A stretch of DNA of 64,000 bases. Source: Fimbriimonadaceae bacterium (GTDB lineage: Bacteria; Armatimonadota; Fimbriimonadia; Fimbriimonadales; Fimbriimonadaceae). Each line of letters starts with the position of its first letter. The stretch's first letter is position 1. Shown in pieces: positions 55,679 to 64,000 of this stretch. The position numbers and the translations under genes are program-made. The notes under the pieces are model-generated. The model was not told the origin of the DNA and ran no database searches. It was given only the letters and a program-made list of their open reading frames with translations. Where the stretch lies: NCBI GenBank assembly GCA_026129685.1, contig JAHCHO010000004.1, forward strand, positions 1-64,000, in the 5' to 3' direction.

Positions 55679-58195
55679 TCACCGTTGCCAGTCCTCGACC
55701 TCGAGCACCCGGCTTTCGGTTTTGTCGCCCACCTTCAGGGCCACGCGGTACTTGCCGGCGGGCACGAGGCCGCGACCGCCCTGACGCATGTTCCACTGCA
55801 CCACATTGATGCCGGGCGTCTTGGCGCCGTCGATCGTCGCCAGCTCGGCGCCGGAGACATCGGTGACGACGACGGTGACGCTGTCGGCGGCGGTGCGGAG
55901 GTAATAGGCGATGGTCGCGCCAGAAGGCGGGTTCGGGGCGGCGTAGCGCTGGTGGGCTTGGAAGGCGTCGAACATGTCGGAGATCGGGTTGTAGGCGAGG
56001 GCGCGGTCGGGTTGGAATAGGTGGGCGTCCTTCTTAAGCACGTCCTCGGTGAGTTGGCGAAGGGGCGAGACGTTCGCGATGAAGACGCCACGTCCGTGGG
56101 TACCGACGACGAGGTCGCCTTCCCGTGGATGGATGAGGAGGTCCTGGCAGGCGACGGTGGGCATGCCGGCCATAAAGCGGGTCCACGTCTTGCCGCCGTC
56201 GAGGGAGACGTGGCAACCGGTCTCGGTGCCGACAAAGAGGAGATTGGGGTTGATCCGATCCTGGCGGACCACGGAGACCTGCTCTTTGGGGAGATTCTGG
56301 TGGAGCGCCGTCCACGTCGCGCCGAAGTCCGTCGTCCTAAAGAGGAAGGGCTGGAACTCGTCTTCGCGGAAGCCGGTGAAGGTCACAAAGGCGGTGGCGG
56401 CATCGTGGGGCGAGGCGACGACCCGGCTGACCCACCAGCGGGGCGCGCCGGCGATGTTGTAGTCGACTTGGGTCCAGTTGACGCCACCGTCCTGGGTCAC
56501 CCAGACGTTGCCGTCGTCGGTTCCGACCCAGAGGACGCCCGCCTTCTTGGGCGATTCGTCCACGGTGGTGATCGTGCAGTGCGGGACGTTGCCCTTCAGT
56601 TTGTCGGCGTCGTTGGTCGTGAGATCGGGGCTGATGGCGTCCCATGTCGTGCCGCGATCCAAGGTGCGATAGAGGCGGTTGCCGCCCCAGTACACGATGC
56701 GAGCGTTGTGGGGCGAGGTGAGGAAGGGGGACATCCAGTTCGCCCTTTGACCGGGTCCACGGGGCCGGATGCCGACGGACTGGCGTTTTTCGACATCGGC
56801 GCGGACGACCGCCCCGAACTGGGAGCTGGTGTAAACGGTGTTGGGGTCTTCGGGGTCGGGAACGGCGTAGAAGCCGTCGCCCCCGATCAGGTTGATCCAG
56901 TGCTTATTGGCGATGCCGCTCGGGCTACGGGTGCGGGATGGGCCGTGCCAGACGCCGTTGTCCTGGAGGCCGCCCATCACGTTGTACGGGACCGCGTTGT
57001 CGGCCCCGATCGCATAGAACTGGGCGACGGGCAGGTTGTCGAGGAACTGCCAGGTCGCGCCTTGATCGTAGCTTCGGTAGAGGCCGCCGTCGTTGCCGAG
57101 GAGCAACTGGTCGCTGTCGGCGGGATTGATCCAGAGGGCATGGTGATCGACATGGATGCGGCTGTCCACCCGTTGCCAGGTCTTGCCGGCGTCCTTGCTG
57201 CGGGTCATCGAAACGTCGAGGTTGTAGACGACCTTGTCATCGTTGGGGTCCACGCGAATCTGACCGTAGTAGTAGCTCGTGCTGGGGCCGCGCGTTTCGT
57301 GCGCCTTCATCCAGTGGTCGCCGCCGTCGTCGGTTCGGTAGACCTCGGTGCCGATGGCGCGGTCTCGGTTGTCGACGACGGCGTAAAGGATCCGGGGGTT
57401 CTTGGGGTAGATCGTGAGGCCGATGCGACCGATCTGGTCGGACTTGGTGATGCCTTCCATGATCGGCTTCCAGGACTTGCCCTCGTCGTTCGAGCGGTAG
57501 ATCTTCGAGCCCGGTCCGGCGTCACGGATGTTCCAGGCCCGGCGGAGGCGGTCGTAGGCGGCGGCGTAGACGGTCTTCGGGTTACGGGGATCGACCACCA
57601 CGTCGATGAAGCCGGTCGTGTCGTTGTCCCCGGATAGGACCTTGCTCCAGGTTTCGCCGCCGTCGGTCGTCTTGTAGACCCCGCGATCGCCGCCGGGTTT
57701 GTAGAGGTAGCCGCAGGCGGCAACGTATACGGTCTTCGGGTCGCGCGGATGGATGGCGATGCGGCCGATCCGGTTGCTCTCCGGGAGACCCATGTTCTTC
57801 CAGGTCTTGCCGCCGTCGAGCGAGCGGTAGACGCCGTCGCCGAAGTGGGCGCTTCGCTGGTTGTTGTGCTCGCCGGTGCCGACCCAGACGACGTCGGGGT
57901 CGCTTGGGGCGATGGCGACGTCACCGATCGAGATCGTTTTCTGGTCGTCGAAGACCGGGGTCCAGGTGGTGGCGCCGTTGACGGACTTCCAGAGGCCACC
58001 GCTCGCGGAGGCGGCGTAGATCGTGTTGGGGCGCGAGGCGGGGACTTCGATGTCCACGATGCGGCCTCCGGTGACCGCCGGGCCGATCGAGCGGAATTTG
58101 AAGGGGGCGAGGAGGCTCTCGGTGCTCGGGGCGTCTTGGCCTTGGGACAGAGCGACGGCAAGCAGAACGGCGACCGTGAGGAGACGGCGAATCAT
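55679..58195 (-). CDS. BNR/VPS10-like beta-propeller protein 2 (secreted)
   Basis: About 838 residues from ATG at 58195, which starts a signal peptide (MIRRLLTVAVLLAVALSQGQ); the open frame above it is not signal-like. Asp-box repeats as in protein 1 (GLWKSVNGATTWTP, GVYRSLDGGKTWKN, GVYKTTDGGETWSK), C-terminal beta domain ending in RVALKVGDKTESRVLEVEDW. A paralogue of the gene at 51101-53737, with uvrA lying between them. Confidence 0.85.
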   Translation of the reverse strand: MIRRLLTVAVLLAVALSQGQDAPSTESLLAPFKFRSIGPAVTGGRIVDIEVPASRPNTIYAASASGGLWKSVNGATTWTPVFDDQKTISIGDVAIAPSDPDVVWVGTGEHNNQRSAHFGDGVYRSLDGGKTWKNMGLPESNRIGRIAIHPRDPKTVYVAACGYLYKPGGDRGVYKTTDGGETWSKVLSGDNDTTGFIDVVVDPRNPKTVYAAAYDRLRRAWNIRDAGPGSKIYRSNDEGKSWKPIMEGITKSDQIGRIGLTIYPKNPRILYAVVDNRDRAIGTEVYRTDDGGDHWMKAHETRGPSTSYYYGQIRVDPNDDKVVYNLDVSMTRSKDAGKTWQRVDSRIHVDHHALWINPADSDQLLLGNDGGLYRSYDQGATWQFLDNLPVAQFYAIGADNAVPYNVMGGLQDNGVWHGPSRTRSPSGIANKHWINLIGGDGFYAVPDPEDPNTVYTSSQFGAVVRADVEKRQSVGIRPRGPGQRANWMSPFLTSPHNARIVYWGGNRLYRTLDRGTTWDAISPDLTTNDADKLKGNVPHCTITTVDESPKKAGVLWVGTDDGNVWVTQDGGVNWTQVDYNIAGAPRWWVSRVVASPHDAATAFVTFTGFREDEFQPFLFRTTDFGATWTALHQNLPKEQVSVVRQDRINPNLLFVGTETGCHVSLDGGKTWTRFMAGMPTVACQDLLIHPREGDLVVGTHGRGVFIANVSPLRQLTEDVLKKDAHLFQPDRALAYNPISDMFDAFQAHQRYAAPNPPSGATIAYYLRTAADSVTVVVTDVSGAELATIDGAKTPGINVVQWNMRQGGRGLVPAGKYRVALKVGDKTESRVLEVEDWQR

Positions 58196-58348
58196 CGTGA
58201 GGAAGGCGATTCGTCGGGACCTTCGGAAATCCCTTCTCGAAACCGGTGCAAGTGGCGATGGTCGGGCCATGCGAGAGGCCGATCGCCACAAGGCGTCGAA
58301 CGATTCGGGTCCAACGCCGAACTCGACGGCGGCCACAGGACGCCGCGG

Positions 58349-58527
58349 GCCTTCCCGTCATTCCCGTCACTTTTGTGTCCCCCGCCAACGACGCCTTCCC
58401 ATCATTCCCGTCATTGTTTCTTGCTTCCCGCTAGAGACGCCTTCCCGTCATTCCCGTCATTCTCTCTTGCTCTCCGCTAGAGACGCGGTTCCCATCATTC
58501 CCATCATTCTCGTGTTGCCCGCCCAGG
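58349..58527. repeat. Four ~46-base tandem repeats
   Basis: Units begin at 58349, 58393, 58439 and 58485, each with (CCCGTCATT)x2-type core followed by a TTG/CT-rich spacer and CCGCTAGAGACGC. The innermost two are almost identical. They lie in the ~450-base non-coding gap between the GT2 gene and the BNR gene; the rest of the gap shows nothing else. Confidence 0.75.
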
Positions 58528-58647
58528 TCAGGGTCCGGGAAGCCGGTGGGGCCGGACGGGACCAGCACTTTGCGGCCGGACCCACTTCTTGTTGGCCGCC
58601 ATAGGCGGAAGTCAACCGGGCCGGGGGCGTCCATCCACGGCTTGGCG

Positions 58648-59661
58648 CTATGGCTTGGGGAGGCGAAACACAAGCGGCGGGAGGGCGGCGACGTCGCGAC
58701 GGGCCGCGCGAAGGTCGAGCGGGAAGGCGTCGGCATGGTCCGGCCAGAAGTAGCGGCGCGTGTAGTCGGCGGGAAGGAACCCGCTGAGGGTCCGCTTGAG
58801 CGCGGATTTGCGGTCGGCATGATAGCGGAGGCAGGCGACACCGGCGCGCAGGGCCTCGCGGCGCGAGCCGAAGAACATGGCGCAAGCGAAGAGATTCATC
58901 GCGTTACGGCCGAGGCCCCGACGGACCGCAGAGGCCGGTTCGAGAGCGAACCAGCGGGCGGCGTGGGCTTGGATCGCGCGGCGCACCCTCAACTCCTCGA
59001 GAAGCTGCTTGGGGGAGATGAGGTAGCTGTTTTCGCCGTGCTGGCGCCAAAAGGTGAGGCGCTCCGGCACGCAAAGGGCGGGACCCCGGGCGACCGCTTC
59101 GAGGAGAGCGACCCAGTCGCCGGAGTATCGGCAGGTTTCCTCGAAACGAAGCGCCTCGCGACGGAAGAGAACTCCGGACGCGAGGATGCGGTTCTCATGA
59201 AGCAAGTGGGGCAGGAAGCGGGCCTGCGGGTCGGTCGGCCAACCGGCGTGGACGTCGTCGTCGGTCTGGGGGTTGCCTTCCCGGTCGGCCATCCAGCCGA
59301 GGACAAAGGCGCACGAGGCGTCGGGACGTTTGTCAAGAGCCGCGATCTGCCGTTCGAGCTTCTCCGGGTGCCAGAAATCATCGGAGTTGAGGACGGCGAC
59401 GAGGTTGCCGGAGGTTCGTTCGAGGGCGCGCTGCTCGGTCCCGTACGCGCCAAGGTTCCGTTCGTTGACCTCGACGCGGATGCGGGGGTCTTGGGCGGCG
59501 ATCCTGCGGGCCACGTCTACGCTGTCGTCGGGGGAGCGGTCATCGAGCAACAGCAGTTCCCAGTCGTCGAAGGTCTGCGCGATCACCGACCCGAGCGTGC
59601 GCTCGAGGAAGCGGCCATGGTTGTAGCTGGGCACGAGGATCGAGACGCGCGGCACGGGCAT
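58648..59661 (-). CDS. GT2-family glycosyltransferase
   Basis: 337 residues from ATG at 59661 (MPVPRVSILVPSYNHGRFLE); the 60 codons of open frame above it are not GT-like. GT-A fold: LLLDDRSPDDSVDVAR, LVAVLNSDDFWHPEKLE with the D-D metal motif, and FWRQHGENSYLISP in the acceptor half. A helical C-terminus follows. It lies 228 bases downstream of a heptosyltransferase-like gene, so probably acts in the same surface glycan. Confidence 0.88.
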   Translation of the reverse strand: MPVPRVSILVPSYNHGRFLERTLGSVIAQTFDDWELLLLDDRSPDDSVDVARRIAAQDPRIRVEVNERNLGAYGTEQRALERTSGNLVAVLNSDDFWHPEKLERQIAALDKRPDASCAFVLGWMADREGNPQTDDDVHAGWPTDPQARFLPHLLHENRILASGVLFRREALRFEETCRYSGDWVALLEAVARGPALCVPERLTFWRQHGENSYLISPKQLLEELRVRRAIQAHAARWFALEPASAVRRGLGRNAMNLFACAMFFGSRREALRAGVACLRYHADRKSALKRTLSGFLPADYTRRYFWPDHADAFPLDLRAARRDVAALPPLVFRLPKP

Positions 59662-59889
59662 CAGTGAACCCGAATCGAGCGGAGCTTGCGCGGGGGATGG
59701 ACGGGACTTGACTCGGATGACTAGACCGGCGGAGGGCCCCAGATTCGGGTCCATCGGGACTCCGTCGGATCCTCTCCCAAGGCGTTGGACCGTCGTGGCG
59801 CCCGCGATGCTGTCCATCTGCCCCCACCTGATGGACTCCACGTGCCCGCCGACGGTCGCCGGGGCGCGGCGCGTTTGGAGAGGCGAAGG

Positions 59890-60858
59890 CTAGACCTCGA
59901 TCAGGCTATCCAGGGCGGAAAGCACTTCGGACCAGCGGTGGGCTCGGGTGCAGTGGCCGTCGCAGGCGTCGTTGGAGTCGGCGTCGGCAAGGGGGCAGTC
60001 GCATCGCCGGAGGAGGACGTGGCGATCGCCGGGGGGAGCGTACCGTCGTGGGTTCGTCGGTCCGAAGAGGGCCACCAAGGGGACGCCCATCGTTCCGGCG
60101 ACGTGCATAGGGCCGCTATCGCCGCTGACAAAGGCCGAGAGGTGGGCCATGACGGCGGCCATTTCCCGCACGGTCAAGCGACCGGCGAGGACGGCGGAGG
60201 GAACACGGGTCTTTGGCAAGCGGTGCGCGTCGGCGGGTCCGCCGAACAACACGGTGCGCACTCCCCGGTCGGAGAGGGCGTCGATGAGGCCGGCGGCTTC
60301 GGTCAGGGGCCACTGCTTGCGCTCGTTCGACGCGCCGAGATGCAGGCCGACGACCCGGTTCGACCCGAGCGCCGCGAATTCCCGCTCCCCTTGGGATCGT
60401 TCGTCTTGCGTGAGGCGGAGGGTAGGAATGGCCGGACCCGGGATGCCGAGGGCGGCAAGAACCTCGGGGAGGGGGCCGCGGATTTCATGACGGTCAGGGC
60501 GGGGCGCTATCGCACGTTCGAGGAGTCGCTCGTCTCCAGGCTTGACGACGCCGACGCGACGGGGAACGCCCGCAACTCTGGCCAGACGGACGATCGTTCG
60601 CGACGCTTCAAGGTGCACCGCCAGATCGAACCGGCGTCGGCGGACGGCGTTGGCAAGACGCAGACGGGCCGCGATTCCGAAGGCGCGGGGTCGTACCCAG
60701 GTCTCGATTCCGGGCCATCCTTCGAACACTCCGGCGCCGGGTTCGCCCACCGAAACGACGATCTCCGCGTTGGGCCAGGCGTCTTGGACGGCGGCCACGG
60801 CGCCGGTGGTATTCACCGCGTCGCCGAGCCACTTGGCGGAGAAGAGCAGAACCCGCAT
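59890..60858 (-). CDS. GT9-family (heptosyltransferase-like) glycosyltransferase
   Basis: 322 residues from ATG at 60858, sharing a base with the previous stop (TGATG). MRVLLFSAKWLGDAVNTTGAV is the typical GT9 start; VVGLHLGASNERKQWP, FGGPADAHRLP, AFVSGDSGPMHVAGTMGVPLVALFGPTNP are the GT9 donor-site motifs. Adds heptose or a similar sugar to a lipid-linked glycan. The end has a Cys-rich stretch (CDCPLADADSNDACDGHC), also seen in WaaF-like proteins. Confidence 0.92.
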   Translation of the reverse strand: MRVLLFSAKWLGDAVNTTGAVAAVQDAWPNAEIVVSVGEPGAGVFEGWPGIETWVRPRAFGIAARLRLANAVRRRRFDLAVHLEASRTIVRLARVAGVPRRVGVVKPGDERLLERAIAPRPDRHEIRGPLPEVLAALGIPGPAIPTLRLTQDERSQGEREFAALGSNRVVGLHLGASNERKQWPLTEAAGLIDALSDRGVRTVLFGGPADAHRLPKTRVPSAVLAGRLTVREMAAVMAHLSAFVSGDSGPMHVAGTMGVPLVALFGPTNPRRYAPPGDRHVLLRRCDCPLADADSNDACDGHCTRAHRWSEVLSALDSLIEV

Positions 60859-61073
60859 CAGGCGAGAATCCTCTGGACTTCGGCCTCGAAGACGGCGTAA
60901 CAGAGGGGGCAGCCGAGCATCTCGTCGCGCCGCACGTCCTCGAGCCTCGCGTGGCAATGCGGACAGGTGTCGAGGGGGATGCGCGGGAAGGCGGCGGCGC
61001 GGATCAGCGCGTCGAGGTCGTGTTCGGCGCCGAGGGCACGTCTCGCTTTGCGTTGCGGAGGGTTCGGCATCAT
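60858..61073 (-). CDS. Small zinc-binding protein (Trm112/DUF-like)
   Basis: 71 residues with TCPHCHARL and MLGCPLCYAVFE, two Cys-x2-Cys knuckles. The C-terminal part (EAEVQRILA) is helical. ATGA overlap with the nuclease upstream and TGATG with the GT9 gene downstream. Possibly a stand-alone zinc ribbon helping one of these; function unknown. Confidence 0.75.
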   Translation of the reverse strand: MMPNPPQRKARRALGAEHDLDALIRAAAFPRIPLDTCPHCHARLEDVRRDEMLGCPLCYAVFEAEVQRILA

Positions 61074-61837
61074 GGGGCTCCGGGAAAGTCGGGGTGTTTG
61101 CGGCAGAGGGCCAGGAAATCGCAGGCGGCGCAGAGCCGTTTGGAGACGGGCACGACGTCCTCGAAGTCGCGGCGGACGATCTCTTCACCGATGAAGGTCA
61201 GGTCGCGCTCGAACTCTGCCAGGTCTTCGTCGGAAAGGGACGCCGAGGCCCGGTCGCCGGTGCGAAGCGCGTGGATGGTCGCCATCACGCGGCGGTCGGG
61301 AAAGGCGTGGCGGAGAAGCATCTGGTACGCGCACATGGCGAGGTCGGCGGCCACCTCGGCTTCGGAGACGGACTCGCGACCGGACTTGTAGTCCACGATT
61401 TCGAGGGTGCCGTCGTCGTGTTCGTCGATCCGGTCCACGCGTCCGATGAAGCGGAAGGCGCCCATGTCCTTCTTCAGCAGCTTTTCGACGAAGAGGGTGC
61501 GACCGGTGCGTGGCGCCTCGGTTTCGCGGTCGAGGTAGCGTTCGATGATCTGCTTGCCCTCGCCGAGGGCTTCGGCCATGGCGTCGGCGCTGTCATAGCC
61601 GGCCTCGATCCAGTTCTCCTCGTAGGCGAGGAGGGCCTGTCCCTTGGTTTCGACGCCCCGGTCGCCGGCGTCGTGGAAGCGCTCCAAAACCCGGTGGAGG
61701 GTCAAGCCGAAGCTGAAGTAGGGCTTGGCGCGGACGTACCAATGGCCCCGGGCGTCCACGAAGGTCCAGCGGTACTTGACCGGACAGGCGAGGTAGGTGG
61801 CGACGCGGGTGGGGCTGAGGGTGGGCTTTTTGGCCAC
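61070..61837 (-). CDS. PD-(D/E)XK nuclease, RecB/Cas4-like
   Basis: 255 residues. LSPTRVATYLACPVKYRW with the first Cys; FIGRVDRIDEHDDGTLEIVDYKSGRE holds the nuclease Asp and the D-x-K; LCAACDFLALC supplies three more Cys, giving the four-Cys iron-sulfur cluster of the RecB/AddB/Cas4 group. Probably a DNA exonuclease in repair or recombination. No Cas genes are nearby. Confidence 0.88.
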   Translation of the reverse strand: MAKKPTLSPTRVATYLACPVKYRWTFVDARGHWYVRAKPYFSFGLTLHRVLERFHDAGDRGVETKGQALLAYEENWIEAGYDSADAMAEALGEGKQIIERYLDRETEAPRTGRTLFVEKLLKKDMGAFRFIGRVDRIDEHDDGTLEIVDYKSGRESVSEAEVAADLAMCAYQMLLRHAFPDRRVMATIHALRTGDRASASLSDEDLAEFERDLTFIGEEIVRRDFEDVVPVSKRLCAACDFLALCRKHPDFPGAP

Positions 61838-61885
61838 GGAACGGTTATATCTCCAAGCGGGGGACGGGGTCCCAGTTTCGGGACG

Positions 61886-61914
61886 TTGACTTGCCCCCTT
61901 GCATCAGGTAGCAT
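61886..61914 (+). promoter_or_regulatory. Sigma70-type promoter of the response regulator
   Basis: TTGACT (61886-61891) and TAGCAT (61909-61914) with 17 bases between them, 40 bases before the ATG. Good match by eye. Confidence 0.6.
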
Positions 61915-61953
61915 CCTCGGCACACCCCTGCGGTTTCGCGGGCGGAGCTTCGA

Positions 61954-62358
61954 ATGGCCCTGAAGGTTCTAGTTTGCGACGACGAGCGCCACATCGTGCG
62001 CCTTATCCAGGTCAACCTTGAGCGTCAAGGCTACAAGGTCGTGACGGCGTTCGACGGGAAGGAGGGGCTGGAGAAGATTCAGTCCGAGAAGCCCGATCTG
62101 GTTGTTCTGGACGTGATGATGCCGTACATGGACGGCTTCGAGGTGCTGAAGTCGATTCGACGCGACGAGGCGACCGCGGAGTTGCCGGTGATCATGCTGA
62201 CGGCCAAGGCGCAGGACAAGGACGTGTTCGAGGGGTACCACTATGGCGCGGACATGTACCTTACGAAGCCGTTCAACCCGATGGAGCTGGTCGCGTTCGT
62301 GAAGCGCATCAGCCAGGGTAAGGAAGACACCAGCGGCCCGAAGCGGTACGAACTCTGA
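61954..62358 (+). CDS. Single-domain response regulator (CheY-like)
   Basis: 134 residues, receiver domain only: VLVCDDERHIVRL (acidic pair), LVVLDVMMPYMDGFEVL with the phosphorylated Asp near 53, MLTAKAQ (Thr), and YLTKPFNPMEL (Lys). No output domain. Its kinase is not encoded next to it; it is unlikely to be the missing KdpE because it lacks the DNA-binding domain. Followed by a terminator. Confidence 0.94.
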   Translation: MALKVLVCDDERHIVRLIQVNLERQGYKVVTAFDGKEGLEKIQSEKPDLVVLDVMMPYMDGFEVLKSIRRDEATAELPVIMLTAKAQDKDVFEGYHYGADMYLTKPFNPMELVAFVKRISQGKEDTSGPKRYEL

Positions 62359-62377
62359 GCAACGGATTCTCATGGGG

Positions 62378-62409
62378 ACGGGGCGCGCCGGAGGGCGCGC
62401 CCCGTTTTG
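62378..62409 (+). terminator. Rho-independent terminator after the response regulator
   Basis: A perfect 12-base stem ACGGGGCGCGCC / GGCGCGCCCCGT with a four-base loop followed by TTTT. Confidence 0.9.
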
Positions 62410-62482
62410 GCGTAGGGGGCCCGGATGCGGCAGGACGTATACTGTGGGTTCGCCCGTACCTCGGGCGGCGAGTAACGACCTG

Positions 62483-64000
62483 ATGATTCGATCACGATCC
62501 TTGTCCCTGATCGCGACGACCTTGGTGGCGGCGACGGTGGGCGCGCAACCGGGCGCCGGCCCGCTTCGAGGCGATCGGTTCGCGCAGACCTCGTCGATGG
62601 GCCACTACACGGGGTTGCTTCGAATTCCGAGCGCGTACACGGCAGGGGACGGCGAGTTCCGGCTGTCCTATGGGTCTTTCTGGACGAACACGTTCCGAAC
62701 GGGGAGTTCGGAGCGCATCTCGATCCTCTCGGCTTCGCTCGGCTTCCTGCCGTACACGGAAGTGGGGATCGGGGCGATCTACCGAGAGAAGCGGACCTTT
62801 GGGACCTTCGACGATCGGGCGGTTTCGGGAAAGGCGTCGGTTCCGGTCGGGAAGGGGGCGAGAATCGCGATCGGCAGCACGGACCTGAACGGGACGCGGA
62901 AGTTCGCCACCGACTACGTGGTGGGGAGCGCGCCGATCGGGCGGGCGAACGTGACGCTGGGGACGGGCAACGGCGAGTTCGACGGGGTGTTCGGCGGGGT
63001 GGCGTACCCGCTGAGCCCGCGGCTGGCGGCGGTCGCGGAGTACGACGGAAGGGGATCGGCGGCGGGATTGAAGTTCCTGGCGTCGGACCGGGTCTCGCTG
63101 GCGGTCGGCCTGAGCGACAAGGGGGAACTGGGCGCCTCGGCGACGGTCTCGGTGCCGCTGCACGGGCGGGAGCCGGACCCCGATCCCACGCTGCTCTCGC
63201 GCGTTCTCAGCCGCAACCCGATGAGCGTCAAGGACCCGATCGCGTACTCGTTCCTGCAGAAGTCGTTGGTCGAGAAGGGGTTGCAGGACGTTCGGATCGG
63301 GCTCGACGGCACGGAGATGGTGGTGTCGTACGCGAACGGGGTGTTCCGCGACGAGCTGCTGGCGATGCGCTACGTGCTCGAGCAGGCGTGCGAGCTCGCG
63401 CCGGCGGCGGTTCAGCGGGTGAAGATCGTGCCTCATCGCGAGGGGGTCGGGGTGGTTCAGGTGTCGGTGGGGGCGACGGACTACCTGGACTTCGCGAACG
63501 GGGTTTCGGAACCCGCGGATTTCGCCAAACGCCTCGTGGTGCAGAGCTTCGACGGCAGGCGGGGAGCGCCGGTCGAGCTCGCGGAGGACCGCCGGAACCC
63601 TTCGGCCGGCTCGCTCGACGTCGCCGTCAGTCCACGGGTGAACTACCAGCTGGGACGGAGCGAGATTCCGAACAAGGAGTCGGTGGTGGTGGACGGGTAC
63701 GCGCCCCTGGGAGGCGGCTTCGCGGGGTTCGCGCGGGCGCGGACGGTGGTTTCGAACAACCTGGACTCGGAGCGGGGCACGCGGCTGGAGCAGACGACGG
63801 CGGACTATGCATGGACGAGCCGGAGCGGGGCGTTCGGGCGGGTTTCGGCGGGCTGGTTCGGGGACCTCGGGGCGGGGCTGGCGGCCGACTTGACCTATCT
63901 GATCGACGGCGGGGCGTACGAGCTGTTCGCGGCCTACGGCACGTACAAGCGGGAAGGGAAGCCCTCGGAAGACGCGTACCGCGTGGGAGCGGGGGTGCGG
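62483..64000 (+). CDS. YjbH-like outer-membrane protein (3' end beyond window)
   Basis: 506 codons are visible from ATG at 62483. The signal region is SLSLIATTLVAATVGAQPG. Then GHYTGLLRIPSAYTAGDGEF, the usual start of the YjbH/YmcA family of beta-barrel proteins connected to exopolysaccharide export, followed by alternating hydrophobic strands (VSVPVGKGARIAIG, AYPLSPRLAAVAEYDGRGSA) consistent with a barrel. A periplasmic-type segment (FDGRRGAPVELAEDRRN) separates two barrel-like regions. I translated it by hand. Family assignment is by signature, not search. Confidence 0.75.
   Translation, partial: MIRSRSLSLIATTLVAATVGAQPGAGPLRGDRFAQTSSMGHYTGLLRIPSAYTAGDGEFRLSYGSFWTNTFRTGSSERISILSASLGFLPYTEVGIGAIYREKRTFGTFDDRAVSGKASVPVGKGARIAIGSTDLNGTRKFATDYVVGSAPIGRANVTLGTGNGEFDGVFGGVAYPLSPRLAAVAEYDGRGSAAGLKFLASDRVSLAVGLSDKGELGASATVSVPLHGREPDPDPTLLSRVLSRNPMSVKDPIAYSFLQKSLVEKGLQDVRIGLDGTEMVVSYANGVFRDELLAMRYVLEQACELAPAAVQRVKIVPHREGVGVVQVSVGATDYLDFANGVSEPADFAKRLVVQSFDGRRGAPVELAEDRRNPSAGSLDVAVSPRVNYQLGRSEIPNKESVVVDGYAPLGGGFAGFARARTVVSNNLDSERGTRLEQTTADYAWTSRSGAFGRVSAGWFGDLGAGLAADLTYLIDGGAYELFAAYGTYKREGKPSEDAYRVGAGVR

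Noticed and set aside
58349-58527. CRISPR array
   Set aside because: The units are repetitive throughout with no unique spacers, and no cas genes are present; the Cas4-like nuclease at 61070 is of the RecB type and stands alone.
61954-62358. Response regulator as the missing KdpE
   Set aside because: It lacks the DNA-binding output domain and is 30 kb away.

Overview
The window is high-GC bacterial chromosome with dense, overlapping operons. The prepilin at 38497-39333 has the N-terminal style (FTLIELLVVIAIIAILAAI followed by LFPVFAQAK) that I associate with Armatimonadota (Fimbriimonadia-like). BNR-repeat proteins, split genes and RHS proteins fit, but the phylum call is inference. No rRNA, tRNA or CRISPR array was seen.

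Layout. 1-3802 (minus): two multidomain glycosyltransferases with mirrored domain order. 3990-16228 (minus): a polymorphic-toxin locus. It has a NifU-like gene, a small Gly/Cys-rich protein, an RHS N-terminal part and YD-repeat core, then four RHS C-terminal tips. Each tip starts with the same ~105-residue RHS end and then diverges, and each is followed by a different exported or lipoprotein gene (candidate immunity). A fifth lipoprotein sits behind a solo repeat remnant. 16580-18434: a broken antirestriction gene (ArdC), degraded sequence and a small zinc-ribbon membrane protein. 18985-23376 (plus): a defence island with a short type II CBASS (CD-NTase, E2-like protein, TIR-SAVED effector), followed by a sigma-like protein, a small unknown protein and an ImmA/IrrE metallopeptidase. 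23581-31258 (plus): kdp potassium-uptake operon with kdpF, an extra micro-ORF, an unknown gene and kdpD, but no kdpE.

31289-43731: a carbohydrate-utilisation locus. A LacI-type regulator and two near-palindromic operators sit between a minus-strand operon (LacI, prepilin, lipoprotein, two agarase-like hydrolases, a GH42 beta-galactosidase, an SGNH hydrolase) and a plus-strand ABC sugar importer (binding protein, two permeases). 43784-47988: MeaB chaperone, large and small subunits of a B12-dependent acyl-CoA mutase whose substrate-pocket residues match isobutyryl-CoA mutase, and an acyl-CoA dehydrogenase. 48325-51104: carA and only the N-terminal half of carB. 51101-58195 (minus): two BNR/VPS10-like proteins flanking a uvrA that also contains only its N-terminal half. 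58648-61837 (minus): glycosyltransferases, a small zinc protein and a RecB-like nuclease. 61954-64000 (plus): a single-domain response regulator and the start of a YjbH-like outer-membrane protein.

The most unusual parts are the RHS tip/immunity array, the possible sigma/IrrE control module of the CBASS island with non-standard start codons, and two internally duplicated enzymes (CarB and UvrA) that both stop exactly between their halves.
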